Origin: Haladaptatus litoreus
GTDB taxonomy: Archaea; Halobacteriota; Halobacteria; Halobacteriales; Haladaptataceae
NCBI RefSeq assembly: GCF_900156425.1
Contig: NZ_FTNO01000007.1
Location: 124,001-188,000, forward strand
Length of the DNA stretch: 64,000 nucleotides
Reading direction: 5' to 3'
The notes under the pieces are model-generated. The model saw nothing but the letters and a program-made list of their open reading frames with translations. It was not told the DNA's origin and did no database searches. Below, in pieces: positions 17,789-26,061 of the stretch; the stretch's first letter is position 1, and each line of letters starts with the position of its first letter. Made by a program: the position numbers and the translations under genes.

Positions 17789-19096
17789 TTAGTCGTCGTC
17801 ACCAGAACCAGGGGTTCTAGTTGGCTCACGAGACTTTGTCTCGTGAACGCTGGCAGAGGGTTTCGATTCTCGAAAGGCCGTGAGCGTCATCTGCGCTGGT
17901 ACGCTCTGCTCACAGTGAGTCGTGGCGGTGTCACAACCGCTCCCATCCCGAGGTGAGTCATCGCGTTCCGCCTTGTCAAGCGGGACGCTCTCTCCCCACG
18001 AGTCAACCCGTCGTGCGATATTCGCGGAAGCGTTGATGTCGGCCTGATACATCGAAACGTGACAGTCGTCGTTCGGGCACCGGAACTCGGCTTGGGAGTT
18101 CCGCCGACCGATACGGTGGCACGAGTGGCACGTCTGGCTAGTGTACGCCGGATTCACGTTCTCAACTGGAATGCCTGCTTCCGTCGCCTTGTCCTCGATA
18201 CGTCCTTGGAGTCGGGCGAACGCCCACGAGTGAAGCCGACGGTTCATGTACTTCCCGTAGTCGAGACGTTCTCGGATGTACGTCAAATCCTCCATCACCA
18301 ACACCGAGTCCTCGAACTGTTTAGCGTACTCGACGGCCTGTCGAGACGCCTTCTCTACGATATCGGTGAGCGCGTTCTGGTAGTGCGAGAAGCGGTCTTC
18401 AATCCGCCACTCGGATGCATCACGCTCTTGGAGGCGTTTCAGGGTCGTGTGCATCTCTTTGCGAAGATGCTTCGCTCTGCTTCCGTCACACACGAACGGG
18501 TCAGTCGGAGAACCGTCCTTGAGGGCACAGCCCGTGATGAGGGCAGTTTCTCCGATATCTAAGCCGATGTGCGTGGTGTCACTGTCCGTCGTTGGTTCTT
18601 CGACCGGGTACTTGACGGTGACGTGTAGCACCCAGTTTTTCCGGTGCCTCTGAAGCCGTATCTCGCCCGCCTTCGAGTCCTCCGATACGAGGTCGTGCCA
18701 GAGGTCTTCCTGCTTGGGATTGATGCGGAGCGGAATCCAAAAGTTCGTTCCACGCCCCGGTCGGGGAACCAACCACGTAAATTCGTAGTCGCGTTCTTCG
18801 GAGTGGTCGAACTTCGCAGCCTGATTCGTGAGTCGTATCGGATGTTTGTCGTCCAACTCCTGCGCATTGTATGTCTTCCGGAGCTTCGGAACGTAGTTGC
18901 AGAGAGCAGCCTTCGCCTGATACGGGAGGTCGTAGGGTGTCACGATGTCGCTCACCGCCGACATGGTACTTGCCCCGGCGTCGAACGCTTCTTGCAGACC
19001 GTCCCGGTACGTTTCGAGCAGGTTGTTGAGTTTCGACTGCTTGTGAGCTGTCGGTGGGGCGAACGTCGCTTGAAGCGTCTTAGTTATCGTTGTCAC
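17789..19096 (-). CDS. tnpB: TnpB RNA-guided endonuclease
   Basis: The 435-residue protein has an intact RuvC nuclease triad: Asp180 (HIGLDIGETA), Glu269 (VLVMEDLTYI) and Asp353 (YQADINASANI). A four-Cys zinc finger lies between them (C323, C326, C340, C345 in CHSCHR...CPNDDC). A GTG start at 19094-19096 overlaps the upstream small gene. The last 70 residues are Ser/Thr/Asp-rich; in this family that region overlaps the omega-RNA scaffold. The residues suggest an active nuclease. The guide would derive from sequence just beyond the right-end hairpin near 17740. Confidence 0.9.
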   Translation of the reverse strand: MTTITKTLQATFAPPTAHKQSKLNNLLETYRDGLQEAFDAGASTMSAVSDIVTPYDLPYQAKAALCNYVPKLRKTYNAQELDDKHPIRLTNQAAKFDHSEERDYEFTWLVPRPGRGTNFWIPLRINPKQEDLWHDLVSEDSKAGEIRLQRHRKNWVLHVTVKYPVEEPTTDSDTTHIGLDIGETALITGCALKDGSPTDPFVCDGSRAKHLRKEMHTTLKRLQERDASEWRIEDRFSHYQNALTDIVEKASRQAVEYAKQFEDSVLVMEDLTYIRERLDYGKYMNRRLHSWAFARLQGRIEDKATEAGIPVENVNPAYTSQTCHSCHRIGRRNSQAEFRCPNDDCHVSMYQADINASANIARRVDSWGESVPLDKAERDDSPRDGSGCDTATTHCEQSVPAQMTLTAFRESKPSASVHETKSREPTRTPGSGDDD

Positions 19097-19223
19097 TGGC
19101 GTCTAATCCTTTCTCGATTAGTTCAGCATAGGCGCGAGGATGTCGGATGCCATTGTCGCGGGCGTAGTCTTTCACCCGTTCATGGAGGTCGCTCCCTCGC
19201 TCCATATCGATTTCAGTTCGCAC
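19080..19223 (-). CDS. Small basic protein coupled to tnpB
   Basis: The 47-codon gene starts at GTG 19221-19223 and reads VRTEIDMERGSDLHERVKDY, then a block ending AYAELIEKGLDASDNDN, with TAA at 19080-19082. It overlaps the tnpB GTG by 17 bp, so the two are translationally coupled. It resembles a short ribbon-helix-helix-like helix pair. Similar small frames are known next to haloarchaeal TnpB genes, but their role is unknown. Confidence 0.6.
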   Translation of the reverse strand: MRTEIDMERGSDLHERVKDYARDNGIRHPRAYAELIEKGLDASDNDN

Positions 19224-19369
19224 AATTCTTTGTACGTTATTTTGGAACTAATAACTTCCGTTCGATATTCGGACTGCTGTAGACTGTGGGTTGCGTAGTC
19301 GAGTGACGCGATTCACGCCCGCCCTAAAGGACGGGATTCTCTCGCTGTTTAAAGATAGGAGAAACGAGA

Positions 19370-19897
19370 ATGAGTGATGTTGGCTCGAATATCGAGAGTG
19401 ATGCCTGGGTTGCAGATTCGGGATTGTTCATCGCATGTGGACGGCAGCAAAACAACAAGTACACCGCACTGAGACGGTTTGCACAACGCAACGGAATTTC
19501 GTTTGTGATTCCTCAACGAGTATACGCTGAACTCGGGGGAGCACCTAATCGAAGTACACCAGGTCAAACACCGATCAACAGTGCGATTGACGCCGGGTGG
19601 GTGACGGTTGCTGACGAACTCGATTATACGAACGGTGCTGTCGCAGCGGTGATGGACAACGTTCGACGGTTCATAGCACAGGCGTCGAATCGAAGCGAGG
19701 ATCAGATCGAGAAGGCAGACACAGCACTTGCTGGCGTTGCAATGCAACTTCTTGATAGCGGTAACGCGGCGTCTGTCACCGTTGTCACGACGGACACTGA
19801 CGCTGGCAAAGGTGTTGTGCGGGCAATCGAAGCTCGAGGATTTGAAGAACAGATTGAATTCAAAAATGGATTCGATTTGATCGAAGAAATCACCTGA
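19370..19897 (+). CDS. PIN-like nuclease domain protein
   Basis: The 175-residue protein has a PIN-like fold with four well-placed acidic residues: Asp in VADSGLFI, Glu in RVYAELGG, Asp in IEKADTALAG and Asp in VVTTDTDAGKG. PIN proteins are usually metal-dependent RNases, often toxins. The partner is probably the HTH gene at 17154, now separated by the TnpB element. The start follows GGAG-AAACGAGA, a fair ribosome site. A role as the toxin half of an HTH/PIN pair is inference. Confidence 0.7.
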   Translation: MSDVGSNIESDAWVADSGLFIACGRQQNNKYTALRRFAQRNGISFVIPQRVYAELGGAPNRSTPGQTPINSAIDAGWVTVADELDYTNGAVAAVMDNVRRFIAQASNRSEDQIEKADTALAGVAMQLLDSGNAASVTVVTTDTDAGKGVVRAIEARGFEEQIEFKNGFDLIEEIT

Positions 19898-20012
19898 TCG
19901 AGGAGCTTGCACAACGCATCGAAGAACTAGAAATGTCTGCATCCGTGATACAGGCCCATCGGGAGGTGATCACTCGCAAAAAGCGAGGGTGTGATGAGCG
20001 CACCGACTCCAG

Positions 20013-23000
20013 TCAAACCGGTGTGCCCGTCGTGCCTTCATCCCGTTTTAATGTCTCTTTTCGTGCGGCATACAGGTGACGGACAGCGCCAGCGGTGAAC
20101 GTAAGCGCCCCGAGAATCATCGGCATATCCCCGAACGATCGCGCCCACAACAGCGTCTGGATGTGTGGCTGTTCATAGAACTCCAAACTCCGTGCAGTGG
20201 CATAGCCATCCGTGTAGACCGCCCGGAGTTGAGCGAATCCGACCGGGAGCAACGATGCAACGACCATGATTGTGAGCCCGATATTCATGAACCAGAACGA
20301 GACTCGGAACCACGTCGGATCCCACACTGCCTCGGGCGTCACAACACGCAGAATGTAGGTCCCGAGTCCAAGCGCAAGCAGACCGAACGCACCGAACGTT
20401 GCCCCGTGGGCATGGGCGACAGAGAGATAGGTACCATGTTCATAGTAATTGATCACTGGTAAGTTGACGAAGAAGCCGAGTACACCGCCACCAACGAAGT
20501 TCCAGATACTACTGCCGAGGATAAACAGCAGTGGAATTTTGTAGGGGAATGACTCCCCTTGTGATTTCAACGACCGGTATTCGCCGATGCTTCGATACAG
20601 AACGAACACGAGCGGGACGAACTCAAGCGTTGAGAATGTCGTCCCAAGCGGCACCCAGAAATCAGGCAGACCAACCCACCAGTAGTGATGCGAGACGCCG
20701 ACGATACCTGCCGCCATAATCGCGAATACCTCAAAGAAGATTGCTTTCTCTGCTTCCTCTTTCTCTAAGAGTTCCATCGACACGAGGGCAACGGAGATGA
20801 TGGCAACCACAAAGAACTCGAAGACGCCTTCGACCCACATGTGGACGACCCACCAGCGCCAGAATTCTGTCACCGCCATGTTCGTCTCTGGAGTATAGAG
20901 CATGCTCGCACCGAACAACAATCCAATCGAGCCACCTGCGTATACCAAGAAGTGTCCGAGCCCCCCGAGCGGTTCGTCCATCTGTCGAACACTCCGAAGT
21001 ACTAGTCCTGTCCATCCAGCGAGTCCACCAAGCAAGAGCAACTTCCAAAGTCGGCCCACTTCGAGATACTCAAGCCCTTCAGAGCCAAGCCACCACCAGA
21101 GGTTACCCTCTTCAGGCGAGCCGAATGTGCCCTGTATTCCAAGCCAGACTCCTGCGAACGCGCCAGCGGTTGCGATCACGAGCAATCCAAGAAGCACCGA
21201 CGCGCCTGCAGCTTGCCAGGGCGGGTCGCGATCACTGAATAGTCCTGGAAGGAAGAGTCCCCCTGCAAGCCACAGGGTCGTTATCCACAGAATTGCGAGG
21301 TTGAGATGCCACGTTCGAACGGTCGTGAATGGCAGTAGCGAAACGAGGTCGATCCCGAGCATCTCTTCGATCCGGAAAAAGCCCGTCCGTTCAACATAAT
21401 AGTGCGCGAGCAGCGCTCCGGTAAGTACTTGTACGGCGAACAGCGCCCCAGCAACCGGGATGTACCACGCTGCAGCGTACTGTGTGGGTGTGATCGACAC
21501 CGAGTCGGGTGATGGAATGTCGATAACGTCGGTTGTTGGTTCGGCGAAGTCAAGCGAGTGATACGCCCACACCCCGAGACCACCACCGAAAATAAGCAAG
21601 AGGACGCTGATCGTGCTCCATACCAACACCTGCCCGGTTGGCCGGTTTCCAACCGCAGGTTCATACGGCCAGTCGTTTGTGTATGAGTGGGTCGAGTCTG
21701 GTCGATTAGTGTGGGCAAACCATGCTGTCCAAACGGCGAAGTCGGCGATGCGCTCGGCTTGTTCGGGCGTCGCAATGAATTCTGGCGGAATCCCTCGGTC
21801 AGGGTCGCCTTCGTGGTACCGCTCGATGTACTGTTTACGAATTCGCCGATGGGCATACGCTTCAGCGGCCGAATACTGGATGGTCGATCCATCTGGAGCA
21901 TCGGCATCGAGTTCTCGTTTGACGCGTTCTTCGATAGCGGCCTGTTCGGCGTCATCGAGTGCCTCGATGGAGTCTCCTCCCTGCTCTCGTGCATAGTACT
22001 CCTGCATGAACTCAGCCTTGAGGTGTAGAGCATCAGCTGTGAGATCGACTCCGAAATACGATCCGTTACCAAGGATTGACCCCTGGTTCATCAGCCCATT
22101 GGCCTGGAACAGCTTCTTGCCCAGCCGAATCTGTTCGTCGGTGGCGACAATGTCGCCATTTTGGTCACGGATTTTATCGGGGATTGGCGGCGCATGCCGA
22201 TACGACTTCCACGCTCCCAGACCCATTCCGATAAGATTGGCGATGAACAGTGCAACGAGTACTATCGAACCAGTCCGCTTCGAGTTGAGTTTCTCGAAGT
22301 CTACATCCTCTTCGTGGATGGCTCGTACGATTTCCGGGAGAGCATCAACGAGTCCTTTGTCTGGAGGTCCATCCACATCGCTATGCATGGGAAGCAGGTG
22401 TGAGGCCAGTTTGACCAGAACGCGTTCGAAGGCGGGATCGATTCGATCACCATCAGAAAGGATAGCCATCGCAGCAATTGCTGCTGCGGTCGCCGGTGGA
22501 GCATGCCGCTGCTCTGCCTTCACGTCGGTCGTCCGTGTTTCTTCCACCACTCGTGGGAGGTCCTCAACGAACAGCTGTTCGACTTGCTGAGCCGTGTCGA
22601 CGGCGTCTCGCTCGAGAAAATCGCCGACAGAGTGGACCCGATCCTCATCACCGTCAGCCACGAACCTGGATAGTACCTCCGTCAAGGTACCGTCGACCGA
22701 GCGATCGACGTCTGCCTTCGACTCTCCTGAGAGTTCGTCAGCGATACGTTCGAGCGATTGTGTCGTTCCCTCGGTGGCTCTCGAGGTTATTCGGCTTCGG
22801 ACCACCTCGAGAAAGTGGTCGTTGAGGCGACGTTTCTCTAAATCATACCGACGCAAGAAGTTCTCAAGTGCGCGGTCATCCGGTAACTCAAGGTCGTGAT
22901 TCAGATCGTACTGTTCTAACAATCCATTCGCAAAGTACTCGATCGCATGAGCAGTGGGTTCGTTGGTGAATTGATCAATCAGCGTTTGAAGCTCAACGAC

Positions 23001-23120
23001 TGCTTCTGTCCTCGTACTAACTTTATCCTTCAAATAGGTAGTCGTTTTTTCTCGTAGCGACGATACTTGTTCGTGATTTGGAATCGATATTCCACGTGAG
23101 AGGCATTTTTTGATGGACAT
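20013..23120 (-). CDS. norZ: Quinol-type nitric oxide reductase with an N-terminal extension
   Basis: Residues from about 283 onward form a quinol-dependent NO reductase (qNOR, single-subunit NorB type): a first helix with GAWKSYRHAPPIP, the periplasmic-type block GLMNQGSILGNGSYFGVDLTADALHLKAE, and about 13 further helices with heme/metal His motifs (TVRTWHLNLAILW, VGVSHHYWWVG, VAHAHGATFGAFG). It reduces NO to N2O in the membrane. Residues 1-280 are a soluble, acidic, helical extension not found in ordinary qNORs (about 750-790 aa). It is divergent from a degraded NTase gene. It may act in denitrification or NO detoxification. Confidence 0.88.
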   Translation of the reverse strand: MSIKKCLSRGISIPNHEQVSSLREKTTTYLKDKVSTRTEAVVELQTLIDQFTNEPTAHAIEYFANGLLEQYDLNHDLELPDDRALENFLRRYDLEKRRLNDHFLEVVRSRITSRATEGTTQSLERIADELSGESKADVDRSVDGTLTEVLSRFVADGDEDRVHSVGDFLERDAVDTAQQVEQLFVEDLPRVVEETRTTDVKAEQRHAPPATAAAIAAMAILSDGDRIDPAFERVLVKLASHLLPMHSDVDGPPDKGLVDALPEIVRAIHEEDVDFEKLNSKRTGSIVLVALFIANLIGMGLGAWKSYRHAPPIPDKIRDQNGDIVATDEQIRLGKKLFQANGLMNQGSILGNGSYFGVDLTADALHLKAEFMQEYYAREQGGDSIEALDDAEQAAIEERVKRELDADAPDGSTIQYSAAEAYAHRRIRKQYIERYHEGDPDRGIPPEFIATPEQAERIADFAVWTAWFAHTNRPDSTHSYTNDWPYEPAVGNRPTGQVLVWSTISVLLLIFGGGLGVWAYHSLDFAEPTTDVIDIPSPDSVSITPTQYAAAWYIPVAGALFAVQVLTGALLAHYYVERTGFFRIEEMLGIDLVSLLPFTTVRTWHLNLAILWITTLWLAGGLFLPGLFSDRDPPWQAAGASVLLGLLVIATAGAFAGVWLGIQGTFGSPEEGNLWWWLGSEGLEYLEVGRLWKLLLLGGLAGWTGLVLRSVRQMDEPLGGLGHFLVYAGGSIGLLFGASMLYTPETNMAVTEFWRWWVVHMWVEGVFEFFVVAIISVALVSMELLEKEEAEKAIFFEVFAIMAAGIVGVSHHYWWVGLPDFWVPLGTTFSTLEFVPLVFVLYRSIGEYRSLKSQGESFPYKIPLLFILGSSIWNFVGGGVLGFFVNLPVINYYEHGTYLSVAHAHGATFGAFGLLALGLGTYILRVVTPEAVWDPTWFRVSFWFMNIGLTIMVVASLLPVGFAQLRAVYTDGYATARSLEFYEQPHIQTLLWARSFGDMPMILGALTFTAGAVRHLYAARKETLKRDEGTTGTPV

Positions 23121-23189
23121 GGTTCATAGTATTGTTTAGTTTATCACTTTCCACAGACACTACTATGGAGCACCACCTAAGCGTGTGGG

Positions 23190-23524
23190 TTGGATACAAT
23201 CATCACACACTCAATTCAACAAGTTTCAATCCGCGTTGATGAACCCAAAGACTACCGCACGGAGACGGCGAAAGAGTGTGCTCAGAACCGACAAAACCTC
23301 AGTAGTCTCGAAGACACGACCCAGTCCCTAGAAGCAGACATCGACGACCTCACCGATGCAGAAGAGAAAAACAGTCGGGTGCGTGCGTCAGTCTCGCGTA
23401 CGACGTGCAACTCGACTACTCCGTGGTTGTATCCGTCCACGTCCAAACGACAGTACGATTTGCCGAACGGAAGAATCATCCATTCATCAAGCATGTACTC
23501 TCCGAAGGACGCTCGTATGCCTGA
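23190..23524 (+). pseudogene. Frameshifted remnant of a minimal nucleotidyltransferase (HEPN partner)
   Basis: One frame from 23190 encodes a helical N-terminal part (SLEDTTQSLEADIDDLTDAEE). From about 23387 the +2 frame encodes VSLAYDVQLDYSVVVSVHV, then FAERKNHPFIKHVLSEGRSYA ending at TGA 23522-23524. That is the usual C-terminus of MNT-type nucleotidyltransferases paired with HEPN proteins. The Gly-Ser and Asp-x-Asp catalytic motif is missing. The stop overlaps the next ATG by 8 bp, the normal operon junction for such pairs. Confidence 0.6.
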
Positions 23525-23912
23525 GAATGAGTACGTTGGCGAAGAACTCGAACAAGCCCAAACAGCTCTTGCCGACGCAAAAATTCTCTAGGAAGGACGC
23601 GGATCGGATACAGCCGTCGTAAATCGGCTGTACTATGCGTGTTTTCATGCGGCGCAAGCAGTCCTCTACGCAAAAGGCTTCGACCCCACCTCTCACCGTG
23701 GTGTTTCAACGCTCTTTGGCAAAGAGGTTGTCCTCGAAGGGGATGCTCCACGAGACGATGGGCGATTTTTATCGGAATTGTGGGACTATCGTGAGCAAGC
23801 CGACTATGGCTACGAACCACTTGATCTCGATTTGAGCGCACTTCATGCTCGAACGGAAGCGTTTGTCGATCGAATAGAAAATATCGTTAACGAACTCCAA
23901 GAAGGGAATTGA
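23517..23912 (+). pseudogene. HEPN-domain protein interrupted by an in-frame TAG
   Basis: The 131-codon frame starts MPENEYVGEELEQAQTALAD, is broken by TAG at 23589-23591, and continues with TAVVNRLYYACFHAAQAVLYAKG and onward to TGA 23910-23912. The HEPN signature Arg-x6-His (RLYYACFH) lies after the stop. HEPN proteins are RNases or toxins controlled by a nucleotidyltransferase; the partner upstream is also broken. Translation could restart only past the stop, so it is most likely dead. Confidence 0.65.
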
Positions 23913-24072
23913 CGATCAGTTGCGAGTCGCCCACCGATTTCCCAACAGAAAGAGCAACCCGAGTTCCTTGCAGTTCGACCGCAGACCGGTTCGCTTTGCA
24001 ATTGTCGACCCCGCCACGTTTCCCCCGCCAGCAAAACCTATTTGCGCACCTCTCACCTAGTTCTCTCGGCCT

Positions 24073-24519
24073 ATGGCAATCAAGCGAATGGACAACGTCC
24101 TCATCGTGGTCGAGGACCTCGAAACTGCGAAGGCGTTCTTCACGGAGCTCGGCATGCAGCTGGAGGGCGAGACGCGCATCGGGGGAGAGTGGGCGGACCG
24201 CGTCGTGGGGCTCAAGAACGTCCAGAGCGACATCGCCATGATGCGGACCCCCGACGGCCACGGCCACGTCGAGCTCTCGAAATTCATCACACCCGAGGCC
24301 ACCCGTGACGGATCCGAGGAACCAGCGGTGAACACCCTGGGGATCCGCCGCATCATGTTCACCGTCGACGATGTCGACGAAGTCCTCGACCGCCTCCGCT
24401 CCCACAGCGCCGAACTCGTGGGCGAAGTCGCCCAGTACGAAGACGTGTACCGCCTCTGCTTTGTGCGCGGCCCCGAAGGCATCATCGTCGGGTTGGCCGA
24501 GGAGCTTGACGGAGCCTAG
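24073..24519 (+). CDS. VOC-family (glyoxalase/bleomycin resistance-like) protein
   Basis: The 148-residue protein has the paired beta-alpha-beta-beta-beta modules of the vicinal oxygen chelate superfamily: MDNVLIVVEDLETAKAFFTELGM in the first and IRRIMFTVDDVDEVLDRL in the second, with GHGHVELSKF carrying candidate metal ligands and a C-terminal VRGPEGIIVGLAEEL. It may act as a lyase, dioxygenase or binding protein. The coding region is GC-rich compared with both flanks, suggesting separate acquisition. Confidence 0.82.
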   Translation: MAIKRMDNVLIVVEDLETAKAFFTELGMQLEGETRIGGEWADRVVGLKNVQSDIAMMRTPDGHGHVELSKFITPEATRDGSEEPAVNTLGIRRIMFTVDDVDEVLDRLRSHSAELVGEVAQYEDVYRLCFVRGPEGIIVGLAEELDGA

Positions 24520-24876
24520 CGGGTCACCCCCCCATGCTCTTGGCGGTCACCGTTTTGAGCCCGGGTATTCCCGGGAAACACGGCGATTTGTCGTCGGCCC
24601 CAATCGGGAAAGGCGTCTTTTCCGCGACGACCCGTTCCGAAACCCGGTTAGTCGCCATCTGGCAGTAACTACCCACACCTATCTAACGGCTGTTTCAGTG
24701 AACCGCCTCGGGGTCAAGTGGTTCGAGAGACGGAGTCTCTCGTCATCACGAAAATCTCCGATTTTCGAACGACTCCGAGGCACTCGTCTTGAACCGTCTG
24801 TAGATACATACCGTCTGATCAGGTTCCGCCCCTTTTGTCGTCTATATTGAATAGTCGTGACGATCAAGAAGATACC
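24520..24876. other. Gene-free stretch with a multi-branched palindromic element
   Basis: No gene lies between the VOC and DHFR-family genes. The region contains the folded element at 24701-24792, listed separately. Confidence 0.5.
24701..24792. repeat. Multi-stem palindromic element (possible miniature IS200/IS605-type element)
   Basis: Outer stem GCCTCGG (24705-24711) pairs with CCGAGGC (24775-24781). Inside, GTT/AAC (24721-24723/24768-24770) encloses two perfect 8-bp hairpins with 3-nt loops: CGAGAGAC/GTCTCTCG (24724-24742) and CGAAAATC/GATTTTCG (24749-24767). An alternative pairing, TCAAG (24714-24718) with CTTGA (24788-24792), would overlap the outer stem. The shape resembles the folded ends used by single-strand transposons of the IS200/IS605 group. 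No protein is encoded. Confidence 0.55.
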
Positions 24877-25431
24877 ATGGCCAACCTCATCTACTTCATC
24901 AACTCATCACTCGACGGCTACATCGCCGACGAGAACGGCAATTTCGACTGGACAGAGCCATCTGCGGACGCCCATGCCTTCTTCAACGACCACCAACGAT
25001 CGGTCGGCACCTCCCTGATTGGCCGTCGCATGTATGAGACGATGCGGGTGTGGGACACCTTTCTCCTCGACGAGCTACCCGAGGTACAACGCGAGTTCGC
25101 CGAGGCGTGGGGGGATACCGACAAGGTCGTCTATTCAACCACTCTGGACACCGTGCCGGAACCGCGGACCCGCCTGGAACAGACGTTCGACCCCGAAGTG
25201 GTACAGGCCATGAAAGATCAAGCCGACCGCGACCTGTCCATCGGTGGCGCCAGCCTCGCTGCCGAGGCCATCCGCGCAGGTCTAGTCGACCGGTATGTGC
25301 TGCGCTTGATCCCGACGATCGTCGGTGGGGGAACCCGAGCCCTCCCCGACGCAACGCGGGTCGACCTCGCTCTCAACACCACACGTCGTTTCGAGGACGG
25401 CTCCGTCCTCGTCGACTACAGACTCCGATGA
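24877..25431 (+). CDS. Dihydrofolate reductase family protein (RibD C-terminal-like)
   Basis: The 184-residue protein starts MANLIYFINSSLDGYIADENG, the typical opening of the YyaP/YwjB-type RibD C-terminal family, and continues with LIGRRMYETMRVWDTF, DKVVYSTTLDTVPEP, LSIGGASLAAEAIRAGLVDRY and IPTIVGGGTRALPD. It is probably an NADPH-dependent reductase with an unknown substrate. ATG 24877 fits the family start; an upstream in-frame extension to 24835 has no similarity. The region is GC-rich, like the VOC gene. Confidence 0.83.
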   Translation: MANLIYFINSSLDGYIADENGNFDWTEPSADAHAFFNDHQRSVGTSLIGRRMYETMRVWDTFLLDELPEVQREFAEAWGDTDKVVYSTTLDTVPEPRTRLEQTFDPEVVQAMKDQADRDLSIGGASLAAEAIRAGLVDRYVLRLIPTIVGGGTRALPDATRVDLALNTTRRFEDGSVLVDYRLR

Positions 25432-25436
25432 CAAAA

Positions 25437-25574
25437 TCACCCCCTAACCAGGCAGCGGAATAGATCGTCCAAGAAGTCACCGTCAGGAGAGCGCAATTTG
25501 GCTCTGACAACAGTGTTCGCGTCTTCTGCTTGGGAGAGATCCACCTTCCCGTGTTCTGTATCGTTTGCACTCAT
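25437..25574 (-). CDS. Small acidic hypothetical protein
   Basis: The 45 codons start at ATG 25572-25574 (MSANDTEHGKVDLSQAED) and end DGDFLDDLFRCLVRG. Composition is halophilic and in keeping with real coding sequence, but I recognise no family. It could be the truncated N-terminus of a longer gene. It is convergent with the DHFR-family gene. Confidence 0.3.
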   Translation of the reverse strand: MSANDTEHGKVDLSQAEDANTVVRAKLRSPDGDFLDDLFRCLVRG

Positions 25575-25626
25575 CCGGGATGGAACCAACGTAAGTATAT
25601 TAGTCATCGCTCGCAAACACTAACCT

Positions 25627-26061
25627 ATGAAGCGGACGGGCGACACGGACATCGACGGCATTGATGTCACTCGGCTCCAGTCATATCTTTCGCAGACTGA
25701 AGTCACGTTCGCCCTCCTATTTGGATCTCATGCACGTGGGACAGCAACAGCGACCTCCGATGTCGATATTGCGCTCCACTTTCCAGACCAGCTTGACGCC
25801 CGTGAGCGATTCCAACGACGGAATCGCATCGATGCTGACCTCCAAGCATATGCCGAGGGCTTTGTGGACGTAAGCGACATCGAACAGCTCCCATTGAACG
25901 TCGTTCATTCAGCAGTCCGTGATGGAATCCTCCTTGTCGGGGATGGAGCAGCCGTAGACGACTATCGCAAACAAGTCGAACAAGAGTACTGTGCAACCGC
26001 TGATGAGCGAAAGCGAGAACGTCAGGAATTCATCAACCGTCTTGCGAGCGGTGACGTGTAA
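25627..26061 (+). CDS. mntA: MntA-type nucleotidyltransferase antitoxin
   Basis: The 144-residue protein has the minimal nucleotidyltransferase motif Gly33-Ser34-x10-Asp45-x-Asp47 (FGSHARGTATATSDVDIALHF). MntA enzymes transfer AMP to a Tyr of the HEPN toxin HepT and so neutralise it. It is directly followed by the HepT-like gene with adjoining stop and start. The gene looks intact while the toxin gene is truncated, so the antitoxin may be a leftover. Confidence 0.82.
   Translation: MKRTGDTDIDGIDVTRLQSYLSQTEVTFALLFGSHARGTATATSDVDIALHFPDQLDARERFQRRNRIDADLQAYAEGFVDVSDIEQLPLNVVHSAVRDGILLVGDGAAVDDYRKQVEQEYCATADERKRERQEFINRLASGDV

Larger units (their letters stand above)
17739..19350 (-). mobile_element. 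IS1341-type (IS200/IS605 family) element carrying tnpB only
   Basis: The element runs on the minus strand from a left end near 19312-19350 (folded CGCCC-GCCCTAAAGGAC-GGG motif) to a right end near 17739-17770, where CGCCG-TTTA-CGGCG forms a hairpin just after tnpB. It encodes TnpB and a small overlapping protein but no TnpA transposase, so mobility would need a TnpA in trans. The right end abuts the stop codon of the HTH gene. The left end lies about 20 bp before the PIN-like gene. Exact boundaries are approximate. Confidence 0.7.
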
